Shown: piece by piece, positions 9,569 through 19,900 of the stretch
Numbering within the stretch: position 1 is the stretch's first letter
Layout: each line of letters starts with the position of its first letter
Source: Acidobacteriota bacterium
Lineage (GTDB): Bacteria > Acidobacteriota > Terriglobia > Bryobacterales > Bryobacteraceae
Assembly: GCA_017304135.1 (NCBI GenBank)
Contig: JAFLBB010000020.1
Coordinates: forward strand, 1 to 64,000
Length of the DNA stretch: 64,000 bases
Direction of reading: 5' to 3'
Position numbers and translations under genes: made by a program
The notes under the pieces: generated by a model
What the model was told of the DNA's origin: nothing
Seen by the model: only the letters and a program-made list of their open reading frames with translations
Database searches by the model: none

Positions 9569-10356
9569 TCAGCGGCCATTCCCATCGCCGCCTGGCTGGC
9601 GTCCTGTTCAAAGCGCTGGAACAGGTGAGCCAGCAGGACCGACTCGGCCACGATCACCATCACCGAAGCGAACAGTCCAGCCGCGTCGAGGCTCCCCTGC
9701 GCATCCAGAATCAGACGGCCCATGCCCACGGCCACCAGCAGCAGTTCAATCGTCACCATCGCCGACACCGCGCGAATCGCCCCCAGCCGCACACCCAGCC
9801 AAATGCCCGGCGCGGCCCCCCGCAGCACCACCTTGCGCCACAGCTGCCACTCGCTGGCGCCAAACGCGGAACTCATCTCCAGCAACTCCCAGCCGACCAG
9901 CCTGAATCCGGCGCGCGCATGGAACACGATGGTGGCCAGCGCAAACAGGACCACCACCAGCACCCGCGCCGGCAGCCCCAGCCCGGCCACCATGATCACC
10001 ACCGGAATTGCCGCCGGCATCGGTGTCGCCAGCATCACGTTCAGGTAGGGATCGAAGAACCAGTCAGCGCTTGGCCACCGCCCCATGGCCAGGCCCAGCG
10101 GCACCCCAATCGCGCCGGCGAGTGCGAATCCAAGCAGCGCCGCGTGATTGCTCACCCACAGTGCGTGCCACAATTCGCCCGTGCCGGCCAGTTCGATCAG
10201 CCTCCACGCCGTCGCCTCCACCGTAGGCAGCAGAAGGCTGCCGGAGGTGAGGGCCGCCCCCTCCCAGGCCATCAGAATTCCCGTTAGAATCGCCAGCCGC
10301 GCTCCCCATGTTCGCCATGTCGCGCGCCTTCCTCGCTGAGGTCCAAGCAACGCCAT
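9565..10356 (-). CDS. ABC transporter permease, first gene of the operon
   Basis: A BPD_transp_1 permease of about 263 residues with roughly six membrane segments and an EAA loop (EMSSAFGASEWQLWRKVVL). It is paralogous to the permease at 7996-8799. The ATG at 10356 is chosen over a GTG at 10362. A -10-like TAGACT lies on the minus strand at 10369-10364, only 7 nt before this ATG, so the operon transcript may be leaderless. All the genes from here to 2212 are joined by overlaps of 4 or 8 nt. Confidence 0.82.
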   Translation of the reverse strand: MALLGPQRGRRATWRTWGARLAILTGILMAWEGAALTSGSLLLPTVEATAWRLIELAGTGELWHALWVSNHAALLGFALAGAIGVPLGLAMGRWPSADWFFDPYLNVMLATPMPAAIPVVIMVAGLGLPARVLVVVLFALATIVFHARAGFRLVGWELLEMSSAFGASEWQLWRKVVLRGAAPGIWLGVRLGAIRAVSAMVTIELLLVAVGMGRLILDAQGSLDAAGLFASVMVIVAESVLLAHLFQRFEQDASQAAMGMAAE

Positions 10357-10464
10357 TGGCACTAGTCTAACAAGGCAGGAAAGAAACGCCGCTGCGCCGT
10401 GCGTTGAATTTCGCCTAGAGCCCTATGTTCTTAGCAAAGTCTGGAATTGGGGTCTGCCCCCGTT

Positions 10465-10492
10465 GTTGGCGTAGAGCCGTTGGCGTAGAGCC
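10465..10492. repeat. Perfect 14-bp tandem duplication
   Basis: Two back-to-back copies of GTTGGCGTAGAGCC lie in the non-coding stretch between the ABC operon and the tRNA fragment. No function is evident; it may be a small replication-slippage scar near the tRNA-fragment junction. Confidence 0.6.
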
Positions 10493-10531
10493 AATTTCGC
10501 GGCGCGGAATCCCGACCCTGGAGCCGGAGAA

Positions 10532-10580
10532 TGGTGGGCGCGACAGGACTCGAACCTGTGACCTCCTGCGTGTGAAGCCA
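10532..10580 (-). tRNA. 3' fragment of a tRNA (Val-CAC-like)
   Basis: Read on the minus strand this ends in the CCA-containing sequence GTCGCGCCCACCA. It is preceded by a proper T-arm (stem ACAGG/CCTGT around loop TTCGAGT) and an anticodon-loop sequence TTCACAC, which would give anticodon CAC. The 5' acceptor strand (expected GGGCGCG) and the D-arm are missing, and the anticodon stem pairs poorly. It is therefore not an intact gene. Such 3' halves are what integrating elements leave at attachment sites. The short ORF over it on the plus strand (GGRDRTRTCDLL...) is the well-known artefact of translating antisense tRNA. Confidence 0.6.
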
Positions 10581-11553
10581 GCGGTAGGCTTCTTTCAGCT
10601 CCCAGCTTTCTATCCCGTTTCTTCGACTTTCAACAACTTGGGGAATCTGCTCTTCGCTCGATCAGCATCCTCAACCACTGCTTCAGATGGGGTTTTGATA
10701 CGGTTCTGATACGGTAGGCCGACGTGGAAACCGAGGGCAACGGTTGGTTGTCTGCGCCCGCCTCTGCTGCAGTGCGGCGAACCGCGCAGCCGCCTCCACA
10801 GCAGCGATGCATCCCGCGGCGCGATCGCATTCTCAGTTCCCCACTCGCGCAGCAAGTCCCCGCTCGCCAAGCTGTCGATGTTCCGGTCGCCCACCACCGT
10901 CTTCACCTCCCTCGCTCCCGGCCGCTCCAGGCTCCGCCGCACCAGCACCGTGTCATGCTCCGGATTGCCGCAGGCTGTCGATAGTGCAGGGTGACGTGCT
11001 GAACAAGAAGACGGCTCTTGACCGGGTATCCGAAAACGGCTGCTCGAAGGCTTCACCCAAGCAGATGGGCCCCGGAAAACCAAAACCCCCGGAACGGTTT
11101 GCTGACATGCCATGGCCCGGTTGACCGAGGGTTTGGTGCCGTCTGCTTCGGAGCCAGCCCCGTCGCAGCCGTCTTCGGATCTGCCCCGGGGAGCGCGATC
11201 TCCCCAAAACATCACACCCACACTAAACCCGCCTCCCGGATCTCATGCTCACAACCGGACATTTCTATTTGGCGTTGACATCCCAACTTGCCCAACTTGC
11301 CTGACGTCTGGAGCGGACACTCCGTGATGTTTTGAAATCAGCACCTTGCCAGTACAGAGCCGCTGGCCGCCACGGGCCACGTTCCGCGATGTGACACAGC
11401 GCACCCCCGCAGGTGTTGTTGGCAGAGGAGTCCTCCGATGACGCTGCCGCGGGCATCTGTCCGCACCGCTCGTAGCCTGGAATCCTGTGAGTCACGTTAA
11501 CGAGGTATCCGCGCTGCGGCGGATCCGGTTCTGGCTGCCTTACCTACACCAGG
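10581..11553. other. Non-coding / degraded stretch beside the tRNA fragment
   Basis: About 970 nt without a convincing gene. A minus-strand frame of about 200 codons (10610-11221) has no recognisable domain, shows biased low-complexity composition and lacks a clear start. Parts of it in other frames look equally protein-like, suggesting decayed coding sequence. It may be the worn remains of an element that integrated at the tRNA, but no integrase motif is readable. Confidence 0.4.
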
Positions 11554-11995
11554 TCAATTCAAACCCGCCCGCCAGTTGAGTAACACGTCGATGCGATTGT
11601 CGCGGCCCGTAGACGGAGTCGAACGCAGTACAACGAAGCGCTCCCCGTTGCCGAAGGGCTCCGAATAGATCGCGCCATTGTAGGAACTGCTTCCTCCCAG
11701 CGCGAACATCGCCTTCGGCTCTCCCGCCTCGATCCGGTCGCCGACAACCTTCAGCTTCACCGACGTCGGCCGATCGTCCGGCGAATTGTAGAAGAGCGTG
11801 TTGCCATCCGCGCTCCACGCCGGATTCGCGCCGCCCCCCGTGGAGACGCGGATTCTGGGACCGGCCGGCCGTTCGCCCTCCGGCATCGCCCGTACATAAA
11901 TCTTAATTTCTCCCGATGGCAACGGTCCAGTAGACGATGCCCGACGGGTTACGCATCCAGTCGCTAGCCATTTGGCTCTGATCGGAGGTTGAGAC
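11554..11995 (-). pseudogene. C-terminal fragment of a TolB/PD40 propeller protein
   Basis: The minus-strand frame 11922-11554 reads EIKIYVRAMPEGERP, then GGGANPAWSADGNTLFYNS, and ends FVVLRSTPS...VLLNWRAGLN. This is the usual last blade and tail of acidobacterial TolB-like propeller proteins or WD40-carrying protein kinases. Upstream of 11922 the related reading (SQMASDWMRNPSGIVYW) lies in a different frame, so there is probably a frameshift. The gene then stops at the IS630 insertion at 11996. It is a dead remnant without an N-terminus. Confidence 0.7.
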
Positions 11996-11997
11996 TA

Positions 11998-12021
11998 GCC
12001 AATTTTCATGGTTACTATAAG
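11998..12021 (+). repeat. IS630 left terminal inverted repeat
   Basis: Reads inward GCCAATTTTC...ACTATAAGG. It matches the opposite end in the first ten positions except one, and again at ACTATA. It is flanked outside by TA. Confidence 0.75.
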
Positions 12022-12991
12022 GCATAGCCGCAGTATCGGTAGCAAGCCTGTGCGTTCTCGGCGGTGAATGCGGGCAAGGCATCGGCCACCGCCTGCTCCA
12101 GTGCTTCCAGTGACCGCGCTTTGGCTGCCCGCAGCAACTGCTTCACCTGCGACCAACACTTCTCAATCGGGTTGAAGTCCGGCGAGTAGGGCGGCAGATA
12201 CCACAACTCCGCGCCAGCTTCTTCGATCAGCGCCCGCACGCCGTCCACTGTGTGCGCCGACAGGTTGTCCATCACCACGATCTCGCCTGGGCGCAGTTGC
12301 GGACACAACACCTGCTCCAGGTAGCTCAGAAAGACGTCGCCATCGGTGGCGGCCTCGATCGTCATCGTCGCCACCCAACCCGAGACGCGGATCGCTCCCA
12401 GAATCGTCAGCGTCCGCCAGTGGCCTGCCGGCGTGCCTTCTCTTACCCGCTCGCCGCGTGCACCGCGCCCATAACGCCGCGTCATCTCCGTGGTCACTCC
12501 GCTCTCATCCAGAAAGATCAGCCGCGTCGCATCGACCTGGCTGGCTTTCTCTTTCCACTTGCTCCTCCGGAGCCGGACTTCCGCCGTGTCCTGCTCGGCG
12601 GCGTGGAGTGACTTTTTTTCAGCCGCAGTCCCATCCTATCCAGCACCGTCCACAGGCGCGAGATACTCAGCTCCAATTTCCGTTCCTTGCTCAGCCGGGC
12701 CTTCAACTCAGCCAGAGTGAGATCGGGCTGCCTGCGAATCCAGTTCCCCAAGTCCGCCTCCACGGCCGCGGTCACTTTGCTGGCAGGCCCAGATCTGCTT
12801 CTGGCGGGCCGCTCCATCCGGCCAGTCTGCCGCAGGCTGCGCCAGATCTTTTCCGCCCATCCCAGGCTCACTCCAAAGCGGCCAGCCAATGCTTCCAGGC
12901 TGCCTTCCCCTCGTTGATACGCCTCCAAGAACTTTCGGCGTAGGTCATCTGAATAGGCTGCGCCCATATTCGGTCGCGAAAGATCAACCAC
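12015..12991 (-). CDS. IS630-family transposase, expressed by -1 frameshift
   Basis: Two overlapping frames make one transposase. The first (12991-12518; an inner start [13 protein letters not shown] at 12967 is likely) carries helix-turn-helix domains: [20 protein letters not shown], then the second helical unit around [10 protein letters not shown] and [19 protein letters not shown]. The second frame carries the DDE catalytic core: [18 protein letters not shown] and [13 protein letters not shown]. The frames join at a run of seven A (minus strand; T at 12613-12619) just after GLRLKK. A -1 slip there gives the normal family sequence [17 protein letters not shown]. Several IS630 members use such a slip, so the element may still be active; a plain inactivating mutation is the alternative. 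Confidence 0.8.
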
Positions 12992-12998
12992 CAGAGCA

Positions 12999-13022
12999 CC
13001 TATAGTGTCTCAGAAAATGGGC
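12999..13022 (-). repeat. IS630 right terminal inverted repeat
   Basis: On the minus strand it reads inward GCCCATTTTC...ACTATAGG, the partner of the left end. The TA at 13023-13024 completes the target duplication. Confidence 0.75.
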
Positions 13023-13024
13023 TA

Positions 13025-14534
13025 GCGACCACTCCACGGCCTGGTAGGAGTCATTCCCGCCAAGGTCCATGAGAAGGCCAACTCCCATCAGTCCTCCTCC
13101 GCACGACAGGTTCCCCCCACTGTAGCGGTCCTCACCGGCCCGATCGATTAGCACGCTCACGCCAAGCAACCCGCTGGCGGGGCCGGCCGCACCGTTCTCG
13201 CCGAGGTAGCGGTCGTTTCCTGCCCAATCGAGGATGAGTTGCACGCTGGGCCGCGCGTTGCCGGGATAGCGGTAGATGTCGTCTCCCGCCGGATCGATCA
13301 CCACGTCGATGAGCGACATGTCGTACTCGTTGGACCCGAATCCGCCGTAGACGAACCAGCCACCGTCGATGCGCTCTGCCGCGAGGATGTCGCCCTTCAC
13401 GGCGCTCTTGAGTTCGGAGGGAATGGCAGCGAGGGGCACCTTCTGCTGCTGAGGTGGCCCATCTGGCGCACTCCACGCCACCAGAGCATCGGCGGCAGCG
13501 AGGAGACTCCCATAGTCGATAGCCATGCTTGCCTGCCGTGCGCGAACTACCGGCTGTTCTCCAAATCTGTCCGGTTCCAACAGACCACGGGCGTAGGAGT
13601 GAAGGTTCTTGCGAGCAGCGGAGTCCAATTGTGAGAAAGCCCGATCGAGATGGGTGTGAGCCCGGCCGACCATGCCGGCTGCGTCGCGCAGTGCCTGCCG
13701 GGGATTGGCGATGTCGATTCGCTCTTGCTGGGCGGCGGTGAATCTCACATCCAGGTTCTTCGCGGCCTCTGCCAGCAGCGGTTGGGCGGCAGACAGAGGA
13801 TTGTCTTTGTGCCGATCCACGGCGCTTACCAGTGGATCGGTGATGATCGTTTGGAGTTCCGCCAACCTCGTTGGCCGATAGAAGCCATACGCCACACGCG
13901 ACAAAATGTTCGGAGAGTAGTTGGCCTCCATCGCGCCGAGGATGTGCTTGCGGGTCGCAGCCACCGCCGAATCCAACCGGTGCCGGCTGAACTGTTCTTC
14001 CATGAAGCGCTCAAACGAAGTAGGTCCCGCACCCGCGGGGACCACTTGCTCGGGCGCCAGCCGTACGCGCGGCGGGTGCGCGAAATCGATTGGAGCCGCC
14101 CAATCCGCCCAGGTAGCCACGCGCACGGCCAGGCTCGTCTCGGTCTCAGGTTTCGGGCTCGTGCGCAGAAACCGCAGCCGGACCTCGGATCCGGCCGACA
14201 CCCCTTCCATGAATTGCCGGAACTCGGCGGAGGTGTGAATCTCGCGTCCGTTCGCGGAAAGGAGGATGAAGCTCCCACGCGCCCCTGTCCCGAGAGCTTC
14301 GCGGACCGGCCCGGGCCGAAGGACAAACACAAGACATCTCGCTTCGCCGGATTCCGCCTTCTGATCCTGCAAGAGCAGCCCCAGATAGGGCCGCGATGCG
14401 GCGGGCAGACCCGCCTCCAGCATTGGTGTTCCATCCAGCGTCGAGATGACCTGCATGTGTGGCACAACCGGCCGCTGTCCCCAAGCCAGGATCGGCCACA
14501 GCGCGTACACGAGCTTCTTCTTCGTGTCCCTCAC
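13025..14534 (-). pseudogene. PDZ-like / D-repeat secreted protein, 3' end cut off by IS630
   Basis: The gene starts with GTG at 14534, overlapping the TGA of the gene before it as GTGA. It has a signal peptide (KKKLVYALWPILAWGQ). A PDZ-like domain follows at about residues 48-130 (YLGLLLQD..., GSFILLSANGREIHTSAEF), then a helical region of about 250 residues, then repeats of the pattern D-x-x-G-x-D-x-Y (DPAGDDIYRY, DWAGNDRY, DRAGEDRY, DLGGNDSY). The frame runs into the IS630 end directly after the last repeat (EWSLA). The paralogue at 14531-16951 continues for about 300 residues beyond this point, so roughly a third of the protein is lost. It is a close paralogue of its upstream neighbour. 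Confidence 0.75.
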
Positions 14535-16951
14535 CAAAGGCTCACCCTCCTTTTGGTGTCGATGAACAGCCCGTGGAGGGGGCTGTTCTCTGCCTGCGCA
14601 GCCGGTCTTCCGGGTGCAATGGATATCCCGTCGCCGCGGCCCGCCTGCGAATAGAAGTCACTGCTTCCGCCTGCGTCCAGCAGCACGGAAAGAGAGAAGC
14701 ATTGGCACTCCTTGTAGTAGTTGCCGTTCGGTTGCGACTCCCCCATGCCGACGTTATACTCGGGGGCATCGTAGGGCGCATGATCCCGCACGTAGCGGTC
14801 GTGACCATCCAGGTCCAACAATCACGCGATGCTTTGGTGCCCGGCACGACCGAGGCCCCCGATTCGATGGTCGCCTTGATAGCTGTCGTTGCCTCGTCTG
14901 TCGATCAACAACGCCAGTGAGAGATCCCAGGAGCCGGCGATACCGCCCCAGTACGTATCGTCACCGCCGTCATCAGCCAGTATCCCGACCCCGCCGTGTG
15001 CCGATGCTCCCTGACTGTAACGGGTGCCGTAGTAGATGTCGTTTCCACTCCGGTCGTAAAGAATCCCCATCCCGAGCAGCCAGCCGGCGCCCTGGCTCAC
15101 TTCTCCTGCTTCATACCGGTCGTCGCCGGAAAGATCGCAGAGCACACCAATACCACCGGTGTCGAAGAGGCCGTCTCCATACCCAACTCCTTGGCCCGCG
15201 GAATAGGAGACGGTGCGGTCTCCCCAGACCGGTGGCGGCCCACCCAGCCGGTATAGATCCCGCCCGGCTCCGTCCAGGATCAACCCGAAACCGCGTGGGC
15301 CTCCGTACGCTTGGCTTGCTTCCTGCGCCAAATACATATCCGATCCATCGGGATAGGCGTATTTCCCCTTGGTCCTGGCGCTGGGTGGGTCCTCAAGGTC
15401 GACGATCCCGCCGAACCCATAACGGCCGAAGCCCAAAGACCATTTCGTTCCTTTGTAGGTGTCGTTCCCCGCGTGATCCAGGATCAGGCCGACCCCCATC
15501 AGCCCGGCACCGCATGAGCGAAGGCCGCCCTCGTAGCGGTCATCCCCTTGATGATCCACGACGACACTGATGCCCAACATAGCGCTCGCCGGGCCCGGAA
15601 TCTCCCCCTCGGCCGAGTAGACGTCGTTGCCCGCCCAGTCGACAACCAGTTGTATCCGGGGCCTGGCCTTGTCTGAGTAGCGGTAGCGGTCATCCCCTCC
15701 CGCATCGATCACGACATCGATCTTGGACAGATCGTACTCATTGGGACCTGGCCCCCCATACACATACCATCGGCCGTCAATCCGCTCGACGGCGGCCACT
15801 TCACCCTTCACCGCGCCTTCGATCTCTTTCGGAATGGCGACGCTTTGTGCTGCCGCGGGTGGTTCACCGGCAGGGCTCCAAGACGCAATCGAATCGGCGG
15901 CGGCGAAAAGGCCGGAGTAGTCGATCGCCAGACTGGCCATCCGCGCACGCATCGCTGCCGGGGAGCGCCGGGCGGCATCGTCGAGGAGCGCCGGCAACGA
16001 CGTCTGCATCTCATCGAGTGGCGCCGCGCCGACCTTCTCGAAGGCGCGTTCCAGGTGCACGCCTGCCCGGCGGACTATCCCCGACGCGTCTTTCAGCGCC
16101 TGTGCCGGATGAGCCAGATCCATTTGTCCGAGCTTCCCGGCTGCAAAAGAGCTATCCAGATTCCTTGCAGCCTCGGAGAGGATCGGGCCGGCGACGGCCC
16201 AAGGGTTTCCCTTGTTCCGGTCCACTACGGCCGCCAAGGGGCTGGTGATGGATGCCTGAAGTTCAACCATTCGCGTTGGCCGGTGGAATGCGTAGGCAAC
16301 GCGAGCTAACATGTTTTCGCTATAGAAGCGCTCCACTACTCCTGCCAAAAACCGCCGGAGATCGCCGGCCGGCTGCTCGATGCGGAACCTGCTCAGATAC
16401 TTCCCCAGAAACTGCTCGAACCTGGATTGCCCAGGGTGCATCGGGACAATCTCGTCTGGCTTCACACCCAGTGCGGGACGACGAAGTACGTCCAGAGGCG
16501 TGGCCCATTCCGCCCGCGATGCTACACGCACAGAGACGTCAATTTCCTTGTCATCCCGCCTCAACTTCAGCCGCGCTTCGCTTCCAGGCTTGAGCCGGTC
16601 GAGTTCTTGTCCGAAGTGCTGCGCGGAGGTGACCACAGTGCCGTTGAGTGCAAGGATGAAGTCGCCTCTGCGGACTGCATCCGCCTGGAGCGCCGGTCCC
16701 GGCTGCCACATCTGCCGCGCGCGGCAGCGGGACACGCCTGCCTTGTCGAGCTCGTCACCGATGTACAGACCCAGATAGGGCTGCTCGTCCAGGGGCCTCC
16801 GGTCTTCCACTCGTTGGGTGCGGGTTCGGCCATCAACCTCATGCCAGGTAAGCACTTGGGCCAATCCCTGGCCGGTAACCAGAGCGCCGACCGCTGCGAT
16901 CAATAATCTGGTGGTCACCCCGTTCTTGACCCTCATTAGGTTCTTGTTCAT
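14531..16951 (-). pseudogene. PDZ-like protein with D-x-x-G-[DN]-D-x-Y repeats, interrupted by one in-frame TGA
   Basis: The frame opens at ATG 16951 (ATGA overlap with the protease gene) with a signal peptide (TRLLIAAVGALVTGQGLA). It has a PDZ-like domain (YLGLYIGDEL...GDFILALNGTVVTSAQHF), a helical middle, then at least nine repeats spaced about 20-60 residues (DAGGDDRY, DWAGNDVY, DHQGDDRY, DHAGNDTY, DGAGRDLY, DLSGDDRY, DRSGNDIY, DDGGDDTY, DRRGNDSY). After 709 codons a TGA appears at 14824-14822 (GHQSIA-stop). The same frame continues at once with LLDLDGHDRYVRD, another repeat, for 96 more codons to a TGA at 14531. This second stop overlaps the next gene as GTGA. The long form is therefore the ancestral one. 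The TGA may be a nonsense mutation, a sequence error or a readthrough site. A 709-residue product could still be made. Confidence 0.75.
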
Positions 16952-19900
16952 CTCCTCCGCTGATCCGGATACACCGGCCGCTTCGGCTTCGGAACAGGGT
17001 GCTTTGCCAAATCAGCCAGCACGACTTCGATCGCCTTGTCGAGTTGTGGGTCCTTGCCTTCACGCACCAGCTTCGGGTCCTGGTCCACTTCGAAATCCGG
17101 CGGCACACCGACATTCTCCAAGTCCCAAACGCCATCGGGATTCCAACTCAGGCCGCTCGGTACGACCACGAAGCCGCCATCCAGAAGCGCGGGAACGCTC
17201 GCCCACAGGCCCACGACACCGCCCCATGTCCGCGTCCCAACCAGTTTGCCGGCCTTCGCGCGCCGGAAGTACCAGGGGAGAAGGTCTCCGCCGGACCCGG
17301 AGAATTCATTGATGATCATCACCTTGGGACCGGGGATGGCCGACGGCTGTGGGAAATCCGCGCCGCTCCGGGTAGTGGTGAAATTCATCGGCTTGCGCAG
17401 CAGGTACTCGACAATGTCGGTGGCGTGCTCTCCTCCGCCGTTGAAGCGTTCGTCAATGATAGCGGCTTGCTTCTCCGCCTGTGCGTAGAATTCACGCATG
17501 AACCGCCGCGCGCCTTCCGCGGCCGTGTCAGGCAGGTAGATGTAGGCCACCCTGCCATTGGTCGATGAATCGACCTTCCTCCGGTTTACCTCCACCCATT
17601 CGGCATGGCGCAGACTCGCCTCGCTCGCAATAGGCACGGCAGTAGTCTCTCGCGCGTTCGCCCCATCCGGCGTCGCGGCCACTCGGATCTTCGTCGGCTT
17701 GCCTGCCTTGCCTTTGAAGAACTCGAAGAAGTTGTCCTCCGCCAGCAGTTCTCTTCCATCAACGGACAACAGGAAATCGCCGGCGGCCACATCGACAGCT
17801 GGCTGCGCCAGCGGCGCTACCACCTCCTGATTCCAATTCTCGCCACGCAAGATCCTCGCGAACCGGTAACGGCCCTCCTCGACGTGATAATCCGCACCAA
17901 GCAGCCCGGCCGCCGCCTCCCGGACTTCCGACCGTTGCTCACCTCCACCCACGCTGAGGTGTCCCACCGAAAGTTCCCCCAGCGCTTCGGCGAGCAGATA
18001 GTTCAAATCGCGCCGCGAGCCCAAGCCGTCCAGGAAAATCGCGTACCGCTCGCTCACGGCACCGGGTTCCAGCCCGTGGTAGTTCGGGTCATAGAAGAAA
18101 TCGCGAATCAGCCTCCACGCCTCACGATAGATCTGAGCCCACTCCTCCTTCGGTACGGAGCGAACCTCGACCCCATCGGTCTTCAGCACGCTTTCTTTCC
18201 CGCCCGCCCGCGCAATGGTCCAGAATCCGCTCTGCCGCCAGAGCAGCGTCTCCGTTTTCGCTTCGACGACGAATTCGCGCACGCCCGATGCGACCACCGT
18301 CGAAGATCGGCCCGCAACGGCGAGCCGCCTGATCGTCATCACCCTCGGACGACGGGGATCCTCGACTTCTTTCGCAAACAGGATCCCGGCCGCTCCCGTC
18401 TTCAATTCCGCGTACCGCCCGGCTGGAAACGGCAGCGAGACGATCCGGCGGCTGAGCCCTTCCACATCCACGCTTCCCGATAACGAGGAGGCTTGGCTCG
18501 ACAACACCGCCGCGTAGATCCGGTTATTCACTCCCCGCTCGAAATTGAGAACATCGATTTCGCGGCTCGGGCCTGACTCCGTGCTCGCCAGGAAATAGAG
18601 GCGGCTGCCATCACGGTCGAACACCGGATGAGATGCGTCCGCCATCGCGTCCGTCACCTGAGTGCTCTTGCCTGTGTCCAAGGAGTACAGATGGATGCCT
18701 CCGAGACGGCTCGGCTGCTGCCGGCGATAGGCGAGCCACTTGCCGTCGGGTGACCAGGAAGGCGCAAGACTGGTCTCCCACTGGTAGAGGTCGCGATCGA
18801 CCAGCACGGGCCTCTTCTGCTCAACATCCACGTACCAGAGCCCGAGATGATTGTCGACGTAGGCGATCCGCCGGCTGTCCGGAGACCACACCGGCGATTG
18901 ATAGAAGACCGGCCGGTCCGCCAGCCGGATCTTGTTTAGCTTGCTTCCATCCGGAGACCGGAGGTGCAGCTCGTATTCCCCGGATTCGTCCGAAAAGTAC
19001 GCAATCCACTCGCCGTTCGGCGACCACGCCGGGTCGCGTTCGGCAACGCCGGCCGTCTTGGTCAGCACTCTCGATTCGCCGGTTCCCGCGTTGAGCACCA
19101 GGATCTCTCCGCGCGCTTCTGCGACAACCTCCGCGCCATTCGGGGACAGTGAGGCGTGGACCAGCATGTCGCCGGCCTTAACCGTACCCGGCTTGATTTG
19201 AGACAGGTCCTCCGTGATTCGAATCGGCACGCGCCGCGGCTTGCCGCTCTTCAGGTCGAACAGGTGCAAAGAGCCGAACTGCTCATAGACAATCGCCCCG
19301 GGACCCGCCGAGGCCCACTTCACGTCGAAGCCCCTGTTGTCGACAACCTTCGTCACTTGCTTGCTGGTGGTCTCGTAGCGGAACAGCGTCGTTGGCCCAT
19401 CACGGTCCGAGAGGAAGTAGATGGAGTCGCCAACCCACATCGGGTGAACGTCGTTTGAGTTCTTTCGGGGAATCGGCGCGACGCTGGAGTCGCTTAGCTC
19501 AGCTAACAGGATTCCACGAGTCGAACCGCCTCGATACCTCTTCCAGGTGTTGAAGAAGACATGCCCGCGAGGTGTGTAAGCGAAGCGCCTTCCATCAGGC
19601 GAGTACGAACCATCACCTGCGATCGGCAGCGGGATCTCCTCTTCGAAGCCGCCCTCAATCGGGGCCGTGTAGAGTTTCATTGCCCCAAGATGAGCCTGCT
19701 CGCGTCCGCGCCCCGACGCTAGCACGACTCGCCGCCCGTCGGGAGTCCATCCGACAGGCACGTCGAGCTCAGGGTGAAAGGTCAGCCTGCGCCAGGAACC
19801 CCCGCTGGCTGGCATGACAAAGACGTCGAAGTTCCCGGCCTGGGCGGCGGCAAAGGCAATTTGTGTCCCGTCCGGCGAAAAGGCTGGAGCCGTTTCGAGG

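Larger units (their letters stand above)
11998..13022 (-). mobile_element. IS630-family insertion sequence (about 1,025 bp)
   Basis: The element is bounded by a TA dinucleotide on each side (11996-11997 and 13023-13024), the target duplication expected of IS630/Tc1-mariner elements. Its ends are imperfect inverted repeats. The left end reads inward GCCAATTTTC and, after a short gap, ACTATA. The right end reads GCCCATTTTC and, after a similar gap, ACTATA. Inside is one transposase in two overlapping minus-strand frames. On each flank lies a truncated gene: a TolB-like C-terminus on the left and a PDZ/D-repeat gene on the right. Confidence 0.85.

Noticed and set aside
10425-10709. Plus-strand frame with GGRDRTRTCDLLRVK
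   Set aside because: This is the well-known false protein made by translating the antisense of a tRNA 3' end.
11962-13030. GCTAGCGAC present in opposite orientation near both IS630 junctions
   Set aside because: Only about nine bases match cleanly and one copy lies inside the TolB-like remnant; this can be chance and does not define a second IS end.
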